The notes: generated from the sequence alone by a model not told the origin. Positions 49,436-58,825 are shown, counted from the stretch's first letter. The stretch: DNA of 64,000 bases from Scleromatobacter humisilvae (GCF_023231945.1 NZ_JAJLJH010000001.1:496001-560000); one strand, 5' to 3'. Program-made: numbers and translations.

Positions 49436-50137
49436 ATGGCGAGTTCAGGGTCGGTTTCGCTGGCGATCGTCGAGAAGGACGGCAAGCGCGTGCTCGCGAC
49501 CGATCCAGACGCCTCGTCGGCACTTCTCGATCTCCAGGAAGTCACGCTGGCCGAGAAGGGCGAGACGGTGCTGTACGACGTGGTCGGCCGACGCATCGCG
49601 ATCGATCCGGCAGGCGACCTGGTCGCCGAACTGCAGGTGTCGCGGAGAAAGAAGGCGCTCGCCGACCGGCTCGGCGAGCGCCTGTCGACGCTCGTCTCCG
49701 CCATCCTCGCGGCCAGCGCCTTCGGCGGGCTGCTGCTGCTCTGGTACCTGCTCGCGGTCCGCCTCGAGGAGACGGTCGGCTGGGGCGTCGCGCATGCCGA
49801 CTGGGTGGCCTTTGCCACCGTCTTCGGCTACTTCGTCTGGCGGGGTTCCACGGCCAAGGACCCGTTGATCCAGAAGGTCTGCGGCTTCGGGGCCTTCAGT
49901 TTCGGAATCCTGGCGCTGGTGTTCGTCCAGGTGCAGTGGATGGGCGCGGGCGATCCGCAGTGGCGGCGTTCGCTCGCCTACCAGGCCATCGGCGCCGACG
50001 TGCTGGCGCACCGCGAGAAGTGGCTCAGCGCGCTGGCGATCTACGCGCCGACCATCCTGCTCGTGCTCCGGTTCGCGGGCCTCGGGCGCGCGGCCGAGAC
50101 GCTGGAGCGACTCGGCATCGGCAAGGAGAAGAAGTGA
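49436..50137 (+). CDS. Unrecognised membrane protein divergent from the trypsin operon
   Basis: A 233-residue protein. An N-terminal soluble part (about 1-75) with VEKDGKRVLATDPDASSALL and VGRRIAIDPAGDLVAEL, then about four membrane segments: about 85-105, 120-137, 150-168 and 200-217. A GGAGG at 49426-49430 five bases before ATG 49436 fixes the start. It is divergent from the trypsin operon by about 200 bases and may be part of the same unit. No function can be named. Confidence 0.7.
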   Translation: MASSGSVSLAIVEKDGKRVLATDPDASSALLDLQEVTLAEKGETVLYDVVGRRIAIDPAGDLVAELQVSRRKKALADRLGERLSTLVSAILAASAFGGLLLLWYLLAVRLEETVGWGVAHADWVAFATVFGYFVWRGSTAKDPLIQKVCGFGAFSFGILALVFVQVQWMGAGDPQWRRSLAYQAIGADVLAHREKWLSALAIYAPTILLVLRFAGLGRAAETLERLGIGKEKK

Positions 50138-50159
50138 GCGCCTTCCGGCGCCGCGAGCC

Positions 50160-51602
50160 TCAGCCCGGCTGGCCGGCCGCGCGCAGCAAGGCGCGCTGCG
50201 CACCCGTCACGGCGCCCAGGCGCTCGCGCAGGTAGTCCGCCACCGTCGGCGCCTGGCACATCGCCACGTTGAAGCGGATGTGGGGATCGGCGTTGCCGTC
50301 CGCCATGAAGGTGGCGCCGCGCACCAGCAGGATCTTGTTGCGCAGTGCATCCTGCACCAGCAGGTCGACGTCGACGCCCTCGGGCACCTCGCCCCACAGG
50401 AACAGGCCGCCCTCGCCGGGATGGTCGAAGCGGATGCCCGCCGAGGCGAGCTGCTTCTCGCTCGCGTGACGCGCGCTCGCGAGGCGGCGTTGCAGGCGGT
50501 CGAGGTGCTTGCGCCAGCGGCCGGCGGCGAGCACCTCCAGCATCACGAGTTCGTTGAGCGCCGGCGTGGTCAGCACCGAGTAGATCTTCTGGCGCAGCAG
50601 CACCTTCAGCAGCGCCGGATCGGCCGCGATGTAGCCCATGCGCAGCGCCGGGCTCAGCGCCTTGCAGAAGCTCGAGTAGTAGATGACGCGGTCCAGGCCC
50701 GACAGCGCCGCGAGCCGCGTCGTCTGGCCGGGATGGAAGTGGCCCTGGACGTCGTCCTCGGCGATCAGGAAGCCGTACTGCTGCGCCAGCACCAGCAGCT
50801 TGTGCAGGTTGGCCGCGCTGCTGCCCCAGCCGGTGGGGTTGTGAAGCGTCGTCTGCAGAAACGCGAGGCGCGGCTTGTGCTCGCGGCAGGCGGCCTCCAT
50901 CTGCGCGAGGTCGACGCCGTCGTGCCGGCGCGCGATCGGCAGCACGCGGATGCCCTCCTGCTGCAGGCGGCCGAACATCAGGAAGTAGCCGGGATCCTCC
51001 ACCAGCACCGCGTCGCCGGGCTTGAGGAAGCTGCGGCAGATCATGTCGATCGCGTGCGTGCCGCCGTAGGTGGTGAGGATGCGGCCGGCGTCGACGGGAA
51101 TGCCCATGCCGCGCAGCATCAGCGCGAGCCGCTCGCGCAGTTCCGGCATGCCTTGCGGCGGGCAGCGCGAGGCCATGCCGGCGACGCTGCGCGCCAGCGC
51201 GCGCTGCACCGCGGCGGCGGGCACCGCGTCCTCCAGCCACGCGGGCGGCAGCGCGCCGCTGCTGGCCAGCAGCATGCCGGCGCGCTGGTCGTTGGCCTGC
51301 TGCGCGAGCCAGACGGGCTCCTGTTCCTCGCCGGCCTCGAGCGCGACCTCCTCGGGCATCGCGCCCTGGCGCGCGTTGACGAAGTAGCCGGCGGTGCCGC
51401 GCGCGTCGATCACGCCCGACGCGACGAGGCGGTCGTAGGCCGTGATCACCGTGTTGGGGCTGACCGCCAGTTCGCTCGCGAGCTGGCGGATCGACGTCAG
51501 CCGCGCGCCCGCCGGGAGCTGGCCGCGCGCGACGAACTCGCGCAGCCGCGCCTCGATCTGGTCGGCCAGCGCGATGGGGGACGAGCGATCGAGCGTGAAC
51601 AT
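50160..51602 (-). CDS. MocR-type regulator (GntR HTH plus PLP aminotransferase fold)
   Basis: A 480-residue regulator. GntR winged helix at about 10-75 (RLTSIRQLASELAVSPNTVITAYDRL). The aminotransferase-like domain at about 105-470 has HNPTG (254-258), AEDDVQGHF with D283 or D284 near the PLP pyridine, and the PLP-binding lysine K314 (SFCKALSPALRMGY), so it should bind PLP. MocR proteins activate or repress amino-acid or vitamin-linked genes. The gene overlaps the LysE stop by one base and is its downstream partner. Confidence 0.92.
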   Translation of the reverse strand: MFTLDRSSPIALADQIEARLREFVARGQLPAGARLTSIRQLASELAVSPNTVITAYDRLVASGVIDARGTAGYFVNARQGAMPEEVALEAGEEQEPVWLAQQANDQRAGMLLASSGALPPAWLEDAVPAAAVQRALARSVAGMASRCPPQGMPELRERLALMLRGMGIPVDAGRILTTYGGTHAIDMICRSFLKPGDAVLVEDPGYFLMFGRLQQEGIRVLPIARRHDGVDLAQMEAACREHKPRLAFLQTTLHNPTGWGSSAANLHKLLVLAQQYGFLIAEDDVQGHFHPGQTTRLAALSGLDRVIYYSSFCKALSPALRMGYIAADPALLKVLLRQKIYSVLTTPALNELVMLEVLAAGRWRKHLDRLQRRLASARHASEKQLASAGIRFDHPGEGGLFLWGEVPEGVDVDLLVQDALRNKILLVRGATFMADGNADPHIRFNVAMCQAPTVADYLRERLGAVTGAQRALLRAAGQPG

Positions 51603-52186
51603 CAGCGAAGAATGTCGATGGCCAGCACGACGAGCGCGGCGGCCATCGCGACGTTGAAGACACGCTGCCTGCGCGGATCGCTCAGCACGCCGCGCATCGC
51701 CACGCCGAACAGCGCCCAGGCCGAGATGCACGGAAAGCCGATGACCGCGCCGATCAGGCTGATCGCCAGCCCCGCCGTCAGCGGGTTCGCGCCGGCCGGC
51801 ATGAAAACCGAGGCCAGCGTGATCGCGCGGATCCAGCTCTTGGGATTGAAGGCCTGGAACATCACGCCCTCGAGGAACGTGAGCGGCCGCAGCGCCTGCG
51901 CGTCGCCCATCCGCGACTGCGCCAGCTTCCAGGCGAGCCACACCAGGTACAGCGCGCCGCCGGTGCGCAGCACGACCTGCGCGACGGGGAACGCGACGAA
52001 CAGCTGGCCCAGGCCGTTGCAGGCGATGAGCGTCAGCGCGACGTTGCCCATCACGCAGCCCAGGACCTGCGGCAGCGTCAGGCGATAGCCGAAGTTGGCG
52101 CCCGACGCCGTCAGCATCAGGTTGTTCGGGCCCGGGGTGATCGACATCACGAAACAATACATCATCATCGGCAGCAGCTGCGTCAT
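51602..52186 (-). CDS. LysE family amino-acid exporter
   Basis: A 194-residue membrane protein with about six segments. Start MTQLLPMMMYCFVMSITPGPNN contains the LysE-family signature TPGPNN. The conserved FNPKSW segment is also present. Substrate unknown (amino acid or homoserine lactone type). ATG 52186 is the natural start; the open frame runs to 52246. It is the first gene of the LysE-MocR operon. Confidence 0.9.
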   Translation of the reverse strand: MTQLLPMMMYCFVMSITPGPNNLMLTASGANFGYRLTLPQVLGCVMGNVALTLIACNGLGQLFVAFPVAQVVLRTGGALYLVWLAWKLAQSRMGDAQALRPLTFLEGVMFQAFNPKSWIRAITLASVFMPAGANPLTAGLAISLIGAVIGFPCISAWALFGVAMRGVLSDPRRQRVFNVAMAAALVVLAIDILR

Positions 52187-52315
52187 CGGGTCGGGCTCCA
52201 GGTTGGAGACCGAGCGTAGGGACGATGAGGGCGCCGGCCAAGGCACAGGGCGCGTCGATGGCGGACGCGCTGTATCAGCGTCGACGGGGGTACAGCGGCG
52301 CCCGAGGGGTCTGGC

Positions 52316-53011
52316 TCAGGCGTTGCCCGGGCGCGCCAGCAACTCCACCGCATCCAGCAGCCGCTCGGCCTCGGCCTTCAGCAGCAGGCCGTCGGCCGAC
52401 GCCATGCGGTTCAGGCGGGCCAGCGCCTCGCGGCGCGACAGCGAGTAGCGGTGCATCAGCACGCCCACCGCGACGGCCACCGAGTCGGCCAGCGGATCGG
52501 GCGTGTTGTTGGGCGCGGTGACCGGCGAGGCCGACGGCTCGTGCAGCGCGCCGAAGCCGGAGGTCGGCGCGAACGGGTCGGGGCGGATGTGCTCGGGCGC
52601 GACGTGCGGCGCGGGCGCGGGCGTGAGCGCGCTCGCCCGGCGCGCGCGGGCCGTCACCAGCGCGGCCTCCACGGTCGGCACGATCTGCGCGATGTCCAGC
52701 GGCTTGACCAGGTAGGCGACCGCGCCGAGCGCCTTCACCTGCGCCACGGTGGCGTCGTCGGCGAACGCGGACAGGAACATGAACGGCGTCTGCAGCGACT
52801 CGCGCAGGTACGCGGCGACGTCGAAGCCGCTCATGCCTTCCATGCGGATGTCCAGCAGCGCGAGGTCGGGCCGGTGCTGGCGCGCCAGCAGGATCGCGTC
52901 GTCGCCGTTGTCGGCGTCGATGATCTCGTAGCCGGCCTTGGCCAGGCCGTGCGTGACCGTCGCCAGCACGAGGCGGTCGTCGTCGACGACGAGGATCTTG
53001 CCCTTGCTCAT
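52316..53011 (-). CDS. Response regulator with ANTAR RNA-binding output domain
   Basis: A 231-residue protein with receiver domain (about 4-120, phospho-acceptor D54, and K at VKPL), an Ala/Pro-rich linker, and a C-terminal ANTAR domain (about 175-228, VGVLMHRYSLSRREALARLNRMA). ANTAR proteins bind paired hairpins in leaders to antiterminate transcription. This is the PdtaR/AmiR-type layout. The HisKA_2 kinase at 55790 is the nearest kinase of the right class. It is transcribed alone, after a gap from the cytochrome-like gene. Confidence 0.9.
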   Translation of the reverse strand: MSKGKILVVDDDRLVLATVTHGLAKAGYEIIDADNGDDAILLARQHRPDLALLDIRMEGMSGFDVAAYLRESLQTPFMFLSAFADDATVAQVKALGAVAYLVKPLDIAQIVPTVEAALVTARARRASALTPAPAPHVAPEHIRPDPFAPTSGFGALHEPSASPVTAPNNTPDPLADSVAVAVGVLMHRYSLSRREALARLNRMASADGLLLKAEAERLLDAVELLARPGNA

Positions 53012-53167
53012 CGCAGGCGGCTCCCGCTGGTCGTACGCGACGACGGCGTGCCGTGGGTGACGCTGCGGGGAGGGCGGACGGTGGTCATTGGAGGCCATTT
53101 TGGCCTAATCGGCCAAACGGCGGGTTGCTGTAGGTAAACCGGCGTTCGCCGCCGGGCGCCGTCCGGC

Positions 53168-54133
53168 TCAGCGCTGGTGGCAGGCCATGCAGGCCGCGTT
53201 CGAGTTGGCCAGCATCTGCGGCCCCGGCTTGCCGCGGCCCGCGCCCGGGCCGTTGAAGGCCGCGACGTTGTCCGGCGCGCGGTCGATGCGCTGCTGCAGC
53301 TCCGCCGCGAACGGCCAGTGGGCGAAGTCCGGCAGACGGGTGGCGTTCGCGTAGACCTTGCGCGCCGTCTGCCAGTCGCCCGCCTTCACCAGCATGTCGC
53401 CGAAGTTCAGGTAGAAGCCTTCGACGTTGTGCGGGGCGGCGTCGGTGTCGCCGCAGGCGCGCAGCTTGTCCGCGCTCATCGCCGCGCCGGCGGCGCGGTA
53501 GCGGGCGATGTCGGGATCCGCGCGGTCGACCGGCACGCCGAGGCACGCCTCCATGTCGTGCCACTGCTGCTCGAGGCCCTCGCGGAAGGCCGCCGACTCG
53601 GCCCGCGCGGTGCTCGCCACGAAGCCGGCCGTGAACAGGTTGAATTCGGGCCACGCCTTCACGGCGGCCTGCATCGTCGATTCCCCGCGGCGCATCAGCG
53701 CCGGATCGCGGTGGATGCCGCCCTCGGCCAGCTGCGCCGCGGCGAGGAAGCCCTCGAAGCGCGCGTCGTGCGGATCGAGCGCGACGGCCTCCTCGAAATA
53801 GCGGCGCGCCAGGATCGCGTCGTCGGTGATCGTCGGCAGGCGGTGCTCGAGGCGCCCGCTCTCGGCCAGGCGCCAGATGTGCAGCCAGCCGACATGCGCC
53901 GCGGTCAGCGCGTCGCCGGGATCGGCCAGGTACGCCGCGGTGCTCGCCTGCAGCGCCGCGTCGATGTGTTCGTAGTCGCCGGCGTGCAGCGTGCGCCAGA
54001 AGAGAACATCCGCCTGCAGCGCCTGCGGCGTTCGCGTGACGGACGGCGTCTTCGCCGTGGCGAGCGGTTCGGTGGCGGACACGGCAGCGGCGGCGAAGGC
54101 GGCGGCTACGAGGAAGGCGATCGGACGGAACAT
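53168..54133 (-). CDS. Exported protein with a single C-terminal haem c motif
   Basis: A 321-residue protein with a signal peptide (about 1-20, VSATE). The main body is helical and TPR-like (WLHIWRLAESGRLE, ARRYFEEAVALDPHDARFEGFL). At the very C-terminus CMACH (315-319) is the only haem c motif. This placement leaves almost no residues after the haem. It may attach haem at the end of a scaffold, for example to pass electrons to a partner. I do not recognise the family. Start 54133 is chosen for the signal peptide. Confidence 0.75.
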   Translation of the reverse strand: MFRPIAFLVAAAFAAAAVSATEPLATAKTPSVTRTPQALQADVLFWRTLHAGDYEHIDAALQASTAAYLADPGDALTAAHVGWLHIWRLAESGRLEHRLPTITDDAILARRYFEEAVALDPHDARFEGFLAAAQLAEGGIHRDPALMRRGESTMQAAVKAWPEFNLFTAGFVASTARAESAAFREGLEQQWHDMEACLGVPVDRADPDIARYRAAGAAMSADKLRACGDTDAAPHNVEGFYLNFGDMLVKAGDWQTARKVYANATRLPDFAHWPFAAELQQRIDRAPDNVAAFNGPGAGRGKPGPQMLANSNAACMACHQR

Positions 54134-54280
54134 TCGATGAGGTCGTCGTTGGAATGGCCGCCATGATCGTCGATGCGTCGGCGACGGCGTCAGGGGCGCG
54201 AGACGAATCGACGCCACGCGTCGCGAAAAGACGTCGGCGGCCGACGAGGCGTCGCGCGACGCCGGGCCTCGCGCCCCGTC

Positions 54281-54901
54281 TCAGGCCAGGCCGAGCGCCA
54301 CGCGCTGGGCCGCGTTGCGCGCCTCGGCTCGTTGCAGGGCGGGACGCTGTGCCAGGAGCTCGCCATAGGCCGTGAACGAGGGGCGCGCGTCGATCGACTT
54401 GAAGGCCAGCATGAAGCGGAGCGTGCCGCCGAAGATGACATCGGCCATCGAGAAGTCGTCCCCGAGGACGTATGCGCGATCGGCGATGGCCGACTCCATG
54501 GCGTCCAGCATCGCGTCGTACGAACCCCAGCCGGCCTGCGTTTCCTTGCAGGCCCAGGCCGCCTGTTTCGCCATGACCCCGGGCTCGATCACCGATGGCG
54601 CGAACAGCGACCAGCGCAGATACGTCGCACGCGCGGCGTCATCGACCCGCGGGGCCATGCGCCCGTAGGCGTATCGATCGGCCAGGTAGAGGCCGATGGC
54701 CGCCGACTCGGTCACGACCGTATCGCCGTCGGTCAGCACGGGCAGCTTGCCCATGGGGTTGAGCGCCACCAGGTCCGGCGCCTTCTGCGCGCCTTTCATG
54801 ATGTCGACCGGGCGAAGCTCGTACGGCACGCCGACCTCCTCGAGCATCCAGACGGCGTTCGCGGCACGCGAATAGGGATGGTGGTAGAGCACGATCGACA
54901 T
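54281..54901 (-). CDS. Glutathione S-transferase
   Basis: A 206-residue protein with an N-terminal thioredoxin-like GST domain (HHPYSRAANAVWMLEE, cis-Pro segment GKLPVLTDGD, then VTESAAIGLYLADRY) and a C-terminal helical domain (about 85-200). A Ser at position 11 is the likely glutathione-activating residue. Substrate not known. Neighbours do not form an operon with it. Confidence 0.9.
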   Translation of the reverse strand: MSIVLYHHPYSRAANAVWMLEEVGVPYELRPVDIMKGAQKAPDLVALNPMGKLPVLTDGDTVVTESAAIGLYLADRYAYGRMAPRVDDAARATYLRWSLFAPSVIEPGVMAKQAAWACKETQAGWGSYDAMLDAMESAIADRAYVLGDDFSMADVIFGGTLRFMLAFKSIDARPSFTAYGELLAQRPALQRAEARNAAQRVALGLA

Positions 54902-54977
54902 CTTCGGCAACCTGTCTGGCCCGGGCTCGACGAGTGTAGCCGGAGGCTGGTCGCGAATCTGGACTATCGTGTCCGCC

Positions 54978-55778
54978 ATGCGCATCCAACTGGCATCGGA
55001 CCTGCACCTGGAACTGCTCCGGCGTTGGCCGCACGAGTGCCTGGTCGCTCCGGCGCCCGGCGCCGATGTCCTGGTCCTGGCCGGGGACATCCACCGAGGA
55101 CTGCGCGCGATCGAACGCTTCGCCTCGTGGCCCGTCCCGGTGCTGTACCTGGCGGGCAACCACGAGTACTACGACAGCCAGTGGGAGACGCTGCGCTCGG
55201 AGCTTCGCCGCGCCGCCGACGGCACGGCGGTGCGCTTCCTGGACAACGACGTCGTCACCCTGGGCGGCGTGCGCTTCCTCGGCAGCACGTTGTGGACGGA
55301 CTACCGGCTCGCAGGCGTCCCGCTGCCGGAGGCGATGACAGTGGCGGAGGACTTCTTGCTCGACCATCGGCGCATCCTCACCGGATCCGGCCCGTTCCGA
55401 GCCCGGCAGGCGCTTGACGAGCACGTGCGCAGCCGCGCATGGCTGGCGCGCGAGCTGTCGATCGACCACGCGACGCCGACGGTGGTCGTCACCCACCATG
55501 CGCCGCATCCGCGTTCGATCCACGCGCGCTTCGCCGGCAGCCCGGTCAACGGGGCATTCGTCAGCGACCTGACCGAGCTCGTCGAGCGGGCCGACCTGTG
55601 GCTGCACGGGCACGCGCACGACAGCTTCGACTATCGCGTCGGCCGCTGCCGGGTCGTGTGCAACCCGCGCGGCTATGCGCAGAACCGCAATGACGCCGCA
55701 TCGGTCGACGAACTGGTGTTCGAGAACCAGGCCTTCCAGAGCCAGCTCGTGATCGACCTGCCCGCCGAGGCGCGCTGA
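54978..55778 (+). CDS. Calcineurin-like metallophosphoesterase
   Basis: A 266-residue hydrolase with two-metal motifs: SDLHLE, GDIHRG, GNHEYY, THHAPHP and GHAH, all in order. It is cytoplasmic. It could hydrolyse nucleotides or phosphodiesters; the substrate is unknown. ATG 54978 is preferred over GTG 54969. The gene is divergent from the GST and convergent with the HisKA_2 kinase. Confidence 0.88.
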   Translation: MRIQLASDLHLELLRRWPHECLVAPAPGADVLVLAGDIHRGLRAIERFASWPVPVLYLAGNHEYYDSQWETLRSELRRAADGTAVRFLDNDVVTLGGVRFLGSTLWTDYRLAGVPLPEAMTVAEDFLLDHRRILTGSGPFRARQALDEHVRSRAWLARELSIDHATPTVVVTHHAPHPRSIHARFAGSPVNGAFVSDLTELVERADLWLHGHAHDSFDYRVGRCRVVCNPRGYAQNRNDAASVDELVFENQAFQSQLVIDLPAEAR

Positions 55779-55789
55779 TCGCTTGCTCG

Positions 55790-58700
55790 CTACGGACCCG
55801 CCTCCAGCAACGCCACCGCCGGCGGCGCCAGCTCCAGCCTGGCGACGACCTCGTCGCCGTGCGCCTGAAGCGCCAGCCGCGCGCCCTTGCGCGGCAGCAG
55901 CGAGCGCACCAGCCCCAGCCCCGAGACGCCCGCCGGAATGGCCGCCAGCGAGAACCCGGGCGCGAGCGTCCCCCGATTGGCGATGGCGATCGCCACGGTG
56001 GCGTCGGTGCAGTCGACGCGGCAGCGGATGTCCGTCGCCGCCTCCCCCGCGGCCGGCGTGCTGTGCTTGATCGCGTTGGTGAACAGCTCGTTGACCGTCA
56101 ACGCGATCGGGATCGAGTCGGCCTCGGTCAATGCGAAGCGGTGCGGCGCCGGGCCGTGCACCTCGACGTGGATGGTGCGGCCGAACATGCGCTGCACCGA
56201 TGTGGCGATCGCCTCGACGACGCCGCGCACGCGCATCGGCCCGGTCACGCCCACCTGCAGGCCGTGCACCTGCGCGATCGCGTGCACCTGGCTGACGGCC
56301 TCCGCGATCGCGCCGGCGGCCTCGGGATGCCGTGACGCGCTCTGCTGCAGCAGCCCGGCCACGCCCTGCAGGTTGTTCTTGATGCGGTGGTGCACTTCCT
56401 TGATCAGCATCTCCCGCTGCGCGATCGCGGCGGCCAGGCGCGCCTCGTCGGCGGCGCGCTGCGCGGTGACGTCGGACGCCACCATCAGCAGCTGGTCGGG
56501 CGCATCGGCGGCGGAGCGCAGCGAGACGATGCGGATGTCCCACACGCCGTGCGCGCCCTCGCCGTCCACGCCGGCCGCGGCGCCGTCCGCTGCACGTCGA
56601 AGTTCGCGCTGCACGCTGCCCGGCGTGGCGAGTGCGCGGTGCAGGTCGGCCGACAGTTTCGCGCCCTCGGGCCCGGGCAGCCACTGCGACGGCACGCGGC
56701 CCAGGATCTCCTTCATCGGCCGGCCCGCGAAGGTCGCGGCCATCTGGTTCAGCTGCACCACCTGCTGGCTCGCCGCGTCGAAAAGCGCGATGGCCAGCGG
56801 CGCGGTCTCGATGATGCGCTGCAGGCTGGCGCGCGCCTGCACGATGCTGACCTCGGCCTGGCGGCGGCGCTCGATGTCCAGCAGCGCGTAGGTGAGCTGG
56901 CGGTTGGCCGTGCTCTGTCCGGTGACGACGACGTTGCCGACGACCCAGAAGTGCCGCCCGTCGCGCGCGCGCAGCCGGCATTCGAAGGTCTCGGCCTGGC
57001 CCTCCTCCAGCGTCTCGCCGTAGTCGGTGCGGCGCAGCGGGTGGTCGAGTTCGTCCCCGGCGACCACCGAGATCGGCGCGCCGATGAAGTCGGCCAGCTC
57101 GCCGCCGAACATGCGGCGCGCGGAGCGGTTCATCCACTCGATGCCGGCGTCGCCGACGGTGACGATGCCCACCAGCACCGAGTCGAGGATGGCGCGCGTG
57201 CGGTCGGCCTGCTGCACGAGCGACTCGCGCGCGCGCTGGCGCTCGTCGATGTTGACGAAGGACATGATGGTGCCCGCCGACGGCTTGTCGATGGCCACCG
57301 GCCGCGTGCTGACCTGGGCCCAGAACAACGCGCCGTCGCGCCGCCGCACCTGGCGCTCGCCGTGCGAGCGGCCCAGCGTGGCCATGTCGCGCGTCTCCAG
57401 ATGCACGTAGTGCTGCCAGGCCGCCTCGCTCTCGTACAGGCGCGACATCGGCGAGCCCTTCAACGCCTCCGGCGCGTAGCCCACCAGGTCCGCCATCGCC
57501 TGGTTGGCGCGCTCGATCTGGCCGTCACGCTGGTAGACGATACCCACGTCCGACAGGTTGAACATCAGCTCGCGCTCGCGCGCCAGCGCCTCGAGCTCGC
57601 TCTGCTGCGACTTCATGCGCGTGGCGTCGGCCAGCACCACCACCATGCCGATCGCGCCCGGCGCGGTCTCGTGCGTGCGGCGCAGCGCCAGCGTGCACCA
57701 GATCGCGGTCCGGCGATGCGTGCCCGCCGGCAGCAGCAGCTCGGTCTCGAGCGTGCCGACGTCGCGCACCGCGTCGATCAGCGACGCCACGGTCTCCGCC
57801 GGCACGCCGGCGCTGGCCAGGATCTCGTCGAAGGGCTTGCCCGCGGGATAGTCGCTGCCGCCCAGCAGCGTCTCGAACCGGTGGTTGCAGCGGACAAGCT
57901 CCTCGCCGCGCAGGTAGGCGATGCCGGCGGGGCTGACGTCGAGGATGGTCGTGAGCTCGGTCAGCAGGTCCTGGTTGCGCCGGCGGGCCGTCTCTTCCTC
58001 GGTGACGTCGACCGTCACGACCGAGAAGGCGCCGCGCTGCGGCCCGAGCTCGGCCGGCTCGACGCGCGTCATCAGCCACCGCCGCCCGCTCTCGTGATGG
58101 CGCACGGCGTAGCGCACCTCGATGCGCGAGCGCGTGCGCAGCGCCGCCTGCAGGCGTTCGTAGTCGGCCATCGACTCGGCCTCGACGAGGTCGCGGCCGA
58201 CGGCCATCAGGCTGCCGCCGGCCGACGTGGCGTCGCCGTCGGGCGCGCCCGTGCGCGAGCCGCGCTGCACCGAGCCGACCCAGCCGCGCGCGGCGTCCCA
58301 GGTCGCCACGCCGATGCCGGCGGTTCCCATCAGCGCCTGGATCTCGACGCGGGCGATGTCGCGCTCGTCCTCGATATTGCGATCCTCGAACATCGCGATC
58401 CAGCGCGCGGCGGAGCCGGCGAGCCGGCCGCCGCCCGTGGGCACGCCGCGCACGCGCACCCGCACGCGCAGCGGCTCGCCCGACGCGCTGGCGAGCCAGC
58501 CGTCCTGCGTGCGCGTCGCCGCCACGGCGGGCAGCTCGGCGGGCCAGCCCAGCAGCAGGCGGAATTCGTCGGAGGTCTCGCGCAACTGGCCGGGCAGCGG
58601 GCCCAGCATCTGCGTCAGCGCGGCGTTGTGGCGCAGCACGGCGCCGGATTCGTCGAAGACGACCTGCCCCAGCGGCGACATCTCGAACCAGCCCTGCAGC

Positions 58701-58825
58701 TCGCCGCGCAGGTCCTCGATGGCGGCGGCCGGGCCGGCACTCGTGGCGGCGCCAGGCCCCATCAGGGGCTGGCGCGGCAGCACCGGGGCGCGGGTCTTGG
58801 GAGGCGTGGGCGGGGTGCTGGACAT
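55790..58825 (-). CDS. Cytoplasmic multi-PAS HisKA_2-type histidine kinase
   Basis: A 1011-residue kinase without membrane segments. About five PAS-like domains precede the catalytic part (for example SPLGQVVFDESGAVLRHN near 50, LDVSPAGIAYLRGEELVRCN near 305, SDVGIVYQRDGQIERANQ near 435, LDSVLVGIVTVGDAGIEWM near 555). The transmitter begins at about 805, with the HisKA_2 phosphorylation box EVHHRIKNNLQG (H812 or H813) followed by the ATP-binding domain (NELFTNAIKHS, then ANRGT and GVSGLGLVRSLL). HisKA_2 kinases pair with ANTAR regulators in PdtaS/PdtaR systems. Confidence 0.92.
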   Translation of the reverse strand: MSSTPPTPPKTRAPVLPRQPLMGPGAATSAGPAAAIEDLRGELQGWFEMSPLGQVVFDESGAVLRHNAALTQMLGPLPGQLRETSDEFRLLLGWPAELPAVAATRTQDGWLASASGEPLRVRVRVRGVPTGGGRLAGSAARWIAMFEDRNIEDERDIARVEIQALMGTAGIGVATWDAARGWVGSVQRGSRTGAPDGDATSAGGSLMAVGRDLVEAESMADYERLQAALRTRSRIEVRYAVRHHESGRRWLMTRVEPAELGPQRGAFSVVTVDVTEEETARRRNQDLLTELTTILDVSPAGIAYLRGEELVRCNHRFETLLGGSDYPAGKPFDEILASAGVPAETVASLIDAVRDVGTLETELLLPAGTHRRTAIWCTLALRRTHETAPGAIGMVVVLADATRMKSQQSELEALARERELMFNLSDVGIVYQRDGQIERANQAMADLVGYAPEALKGSPMSRLYESEAAWQHYVHLETRDMATLGRSHGERQVRRRDGALFWAQVSTRPVAIDKPSAGTIMSFVNIDERQRARESLVQQADRTRAILDSVLVGIVTVGDAGIEWMNRSARRMFGGELADFIGAPISVVAGDELDHPLRRTDYGETLEEGQAETFECRLRARDGRHFWVVGNVVVTGQSTANRQLTYALLDIERRRQAEVSIVQARASLQRIIETAPLAIALFDAASQQVVQLNQMAATFAGRPMKEILGRVPSQWLPGPEGAKLSADLHRALATPGSVQRELRRAADGAAAGVDGEGAHGVWDIRIVSLRSAADAPDQLLMVASDVTAQRAADEARLAAAIAQREMLIKEVHHRIKNNLQGVAGLLQQSASRHPEAAGAIAEAVSQVHAIAQVHGLQVGVTGPMRVRGVVEAIATSVQRMFGRTIHVEVHGPAPHRFALTEADSIPIALTVNELFTNAIKHSTPAAGEAATDIRCRVDCTDATVAIAIANRGTLAPGFSLAAIPAGVSGLGLVRSLLPRKGARLALQAHGDEVVARLELAPPAVALLEAGP

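Noticed and set aside
50345-50557. Short plus-strand frames within the MocR gene
   Set aside because: They are out of frame with a gene that has complete GntR and PLP motifs, and lack ribosome-binding sites.
54248-54263. A perfect 16-base palindrome, GGCGTCGCGCGACGCC, after the GST gene
   Set aside because: GC-rich palindromes of this kind arise by chance at this composition, there is no U-tract, and no protein partner suggests an operator.
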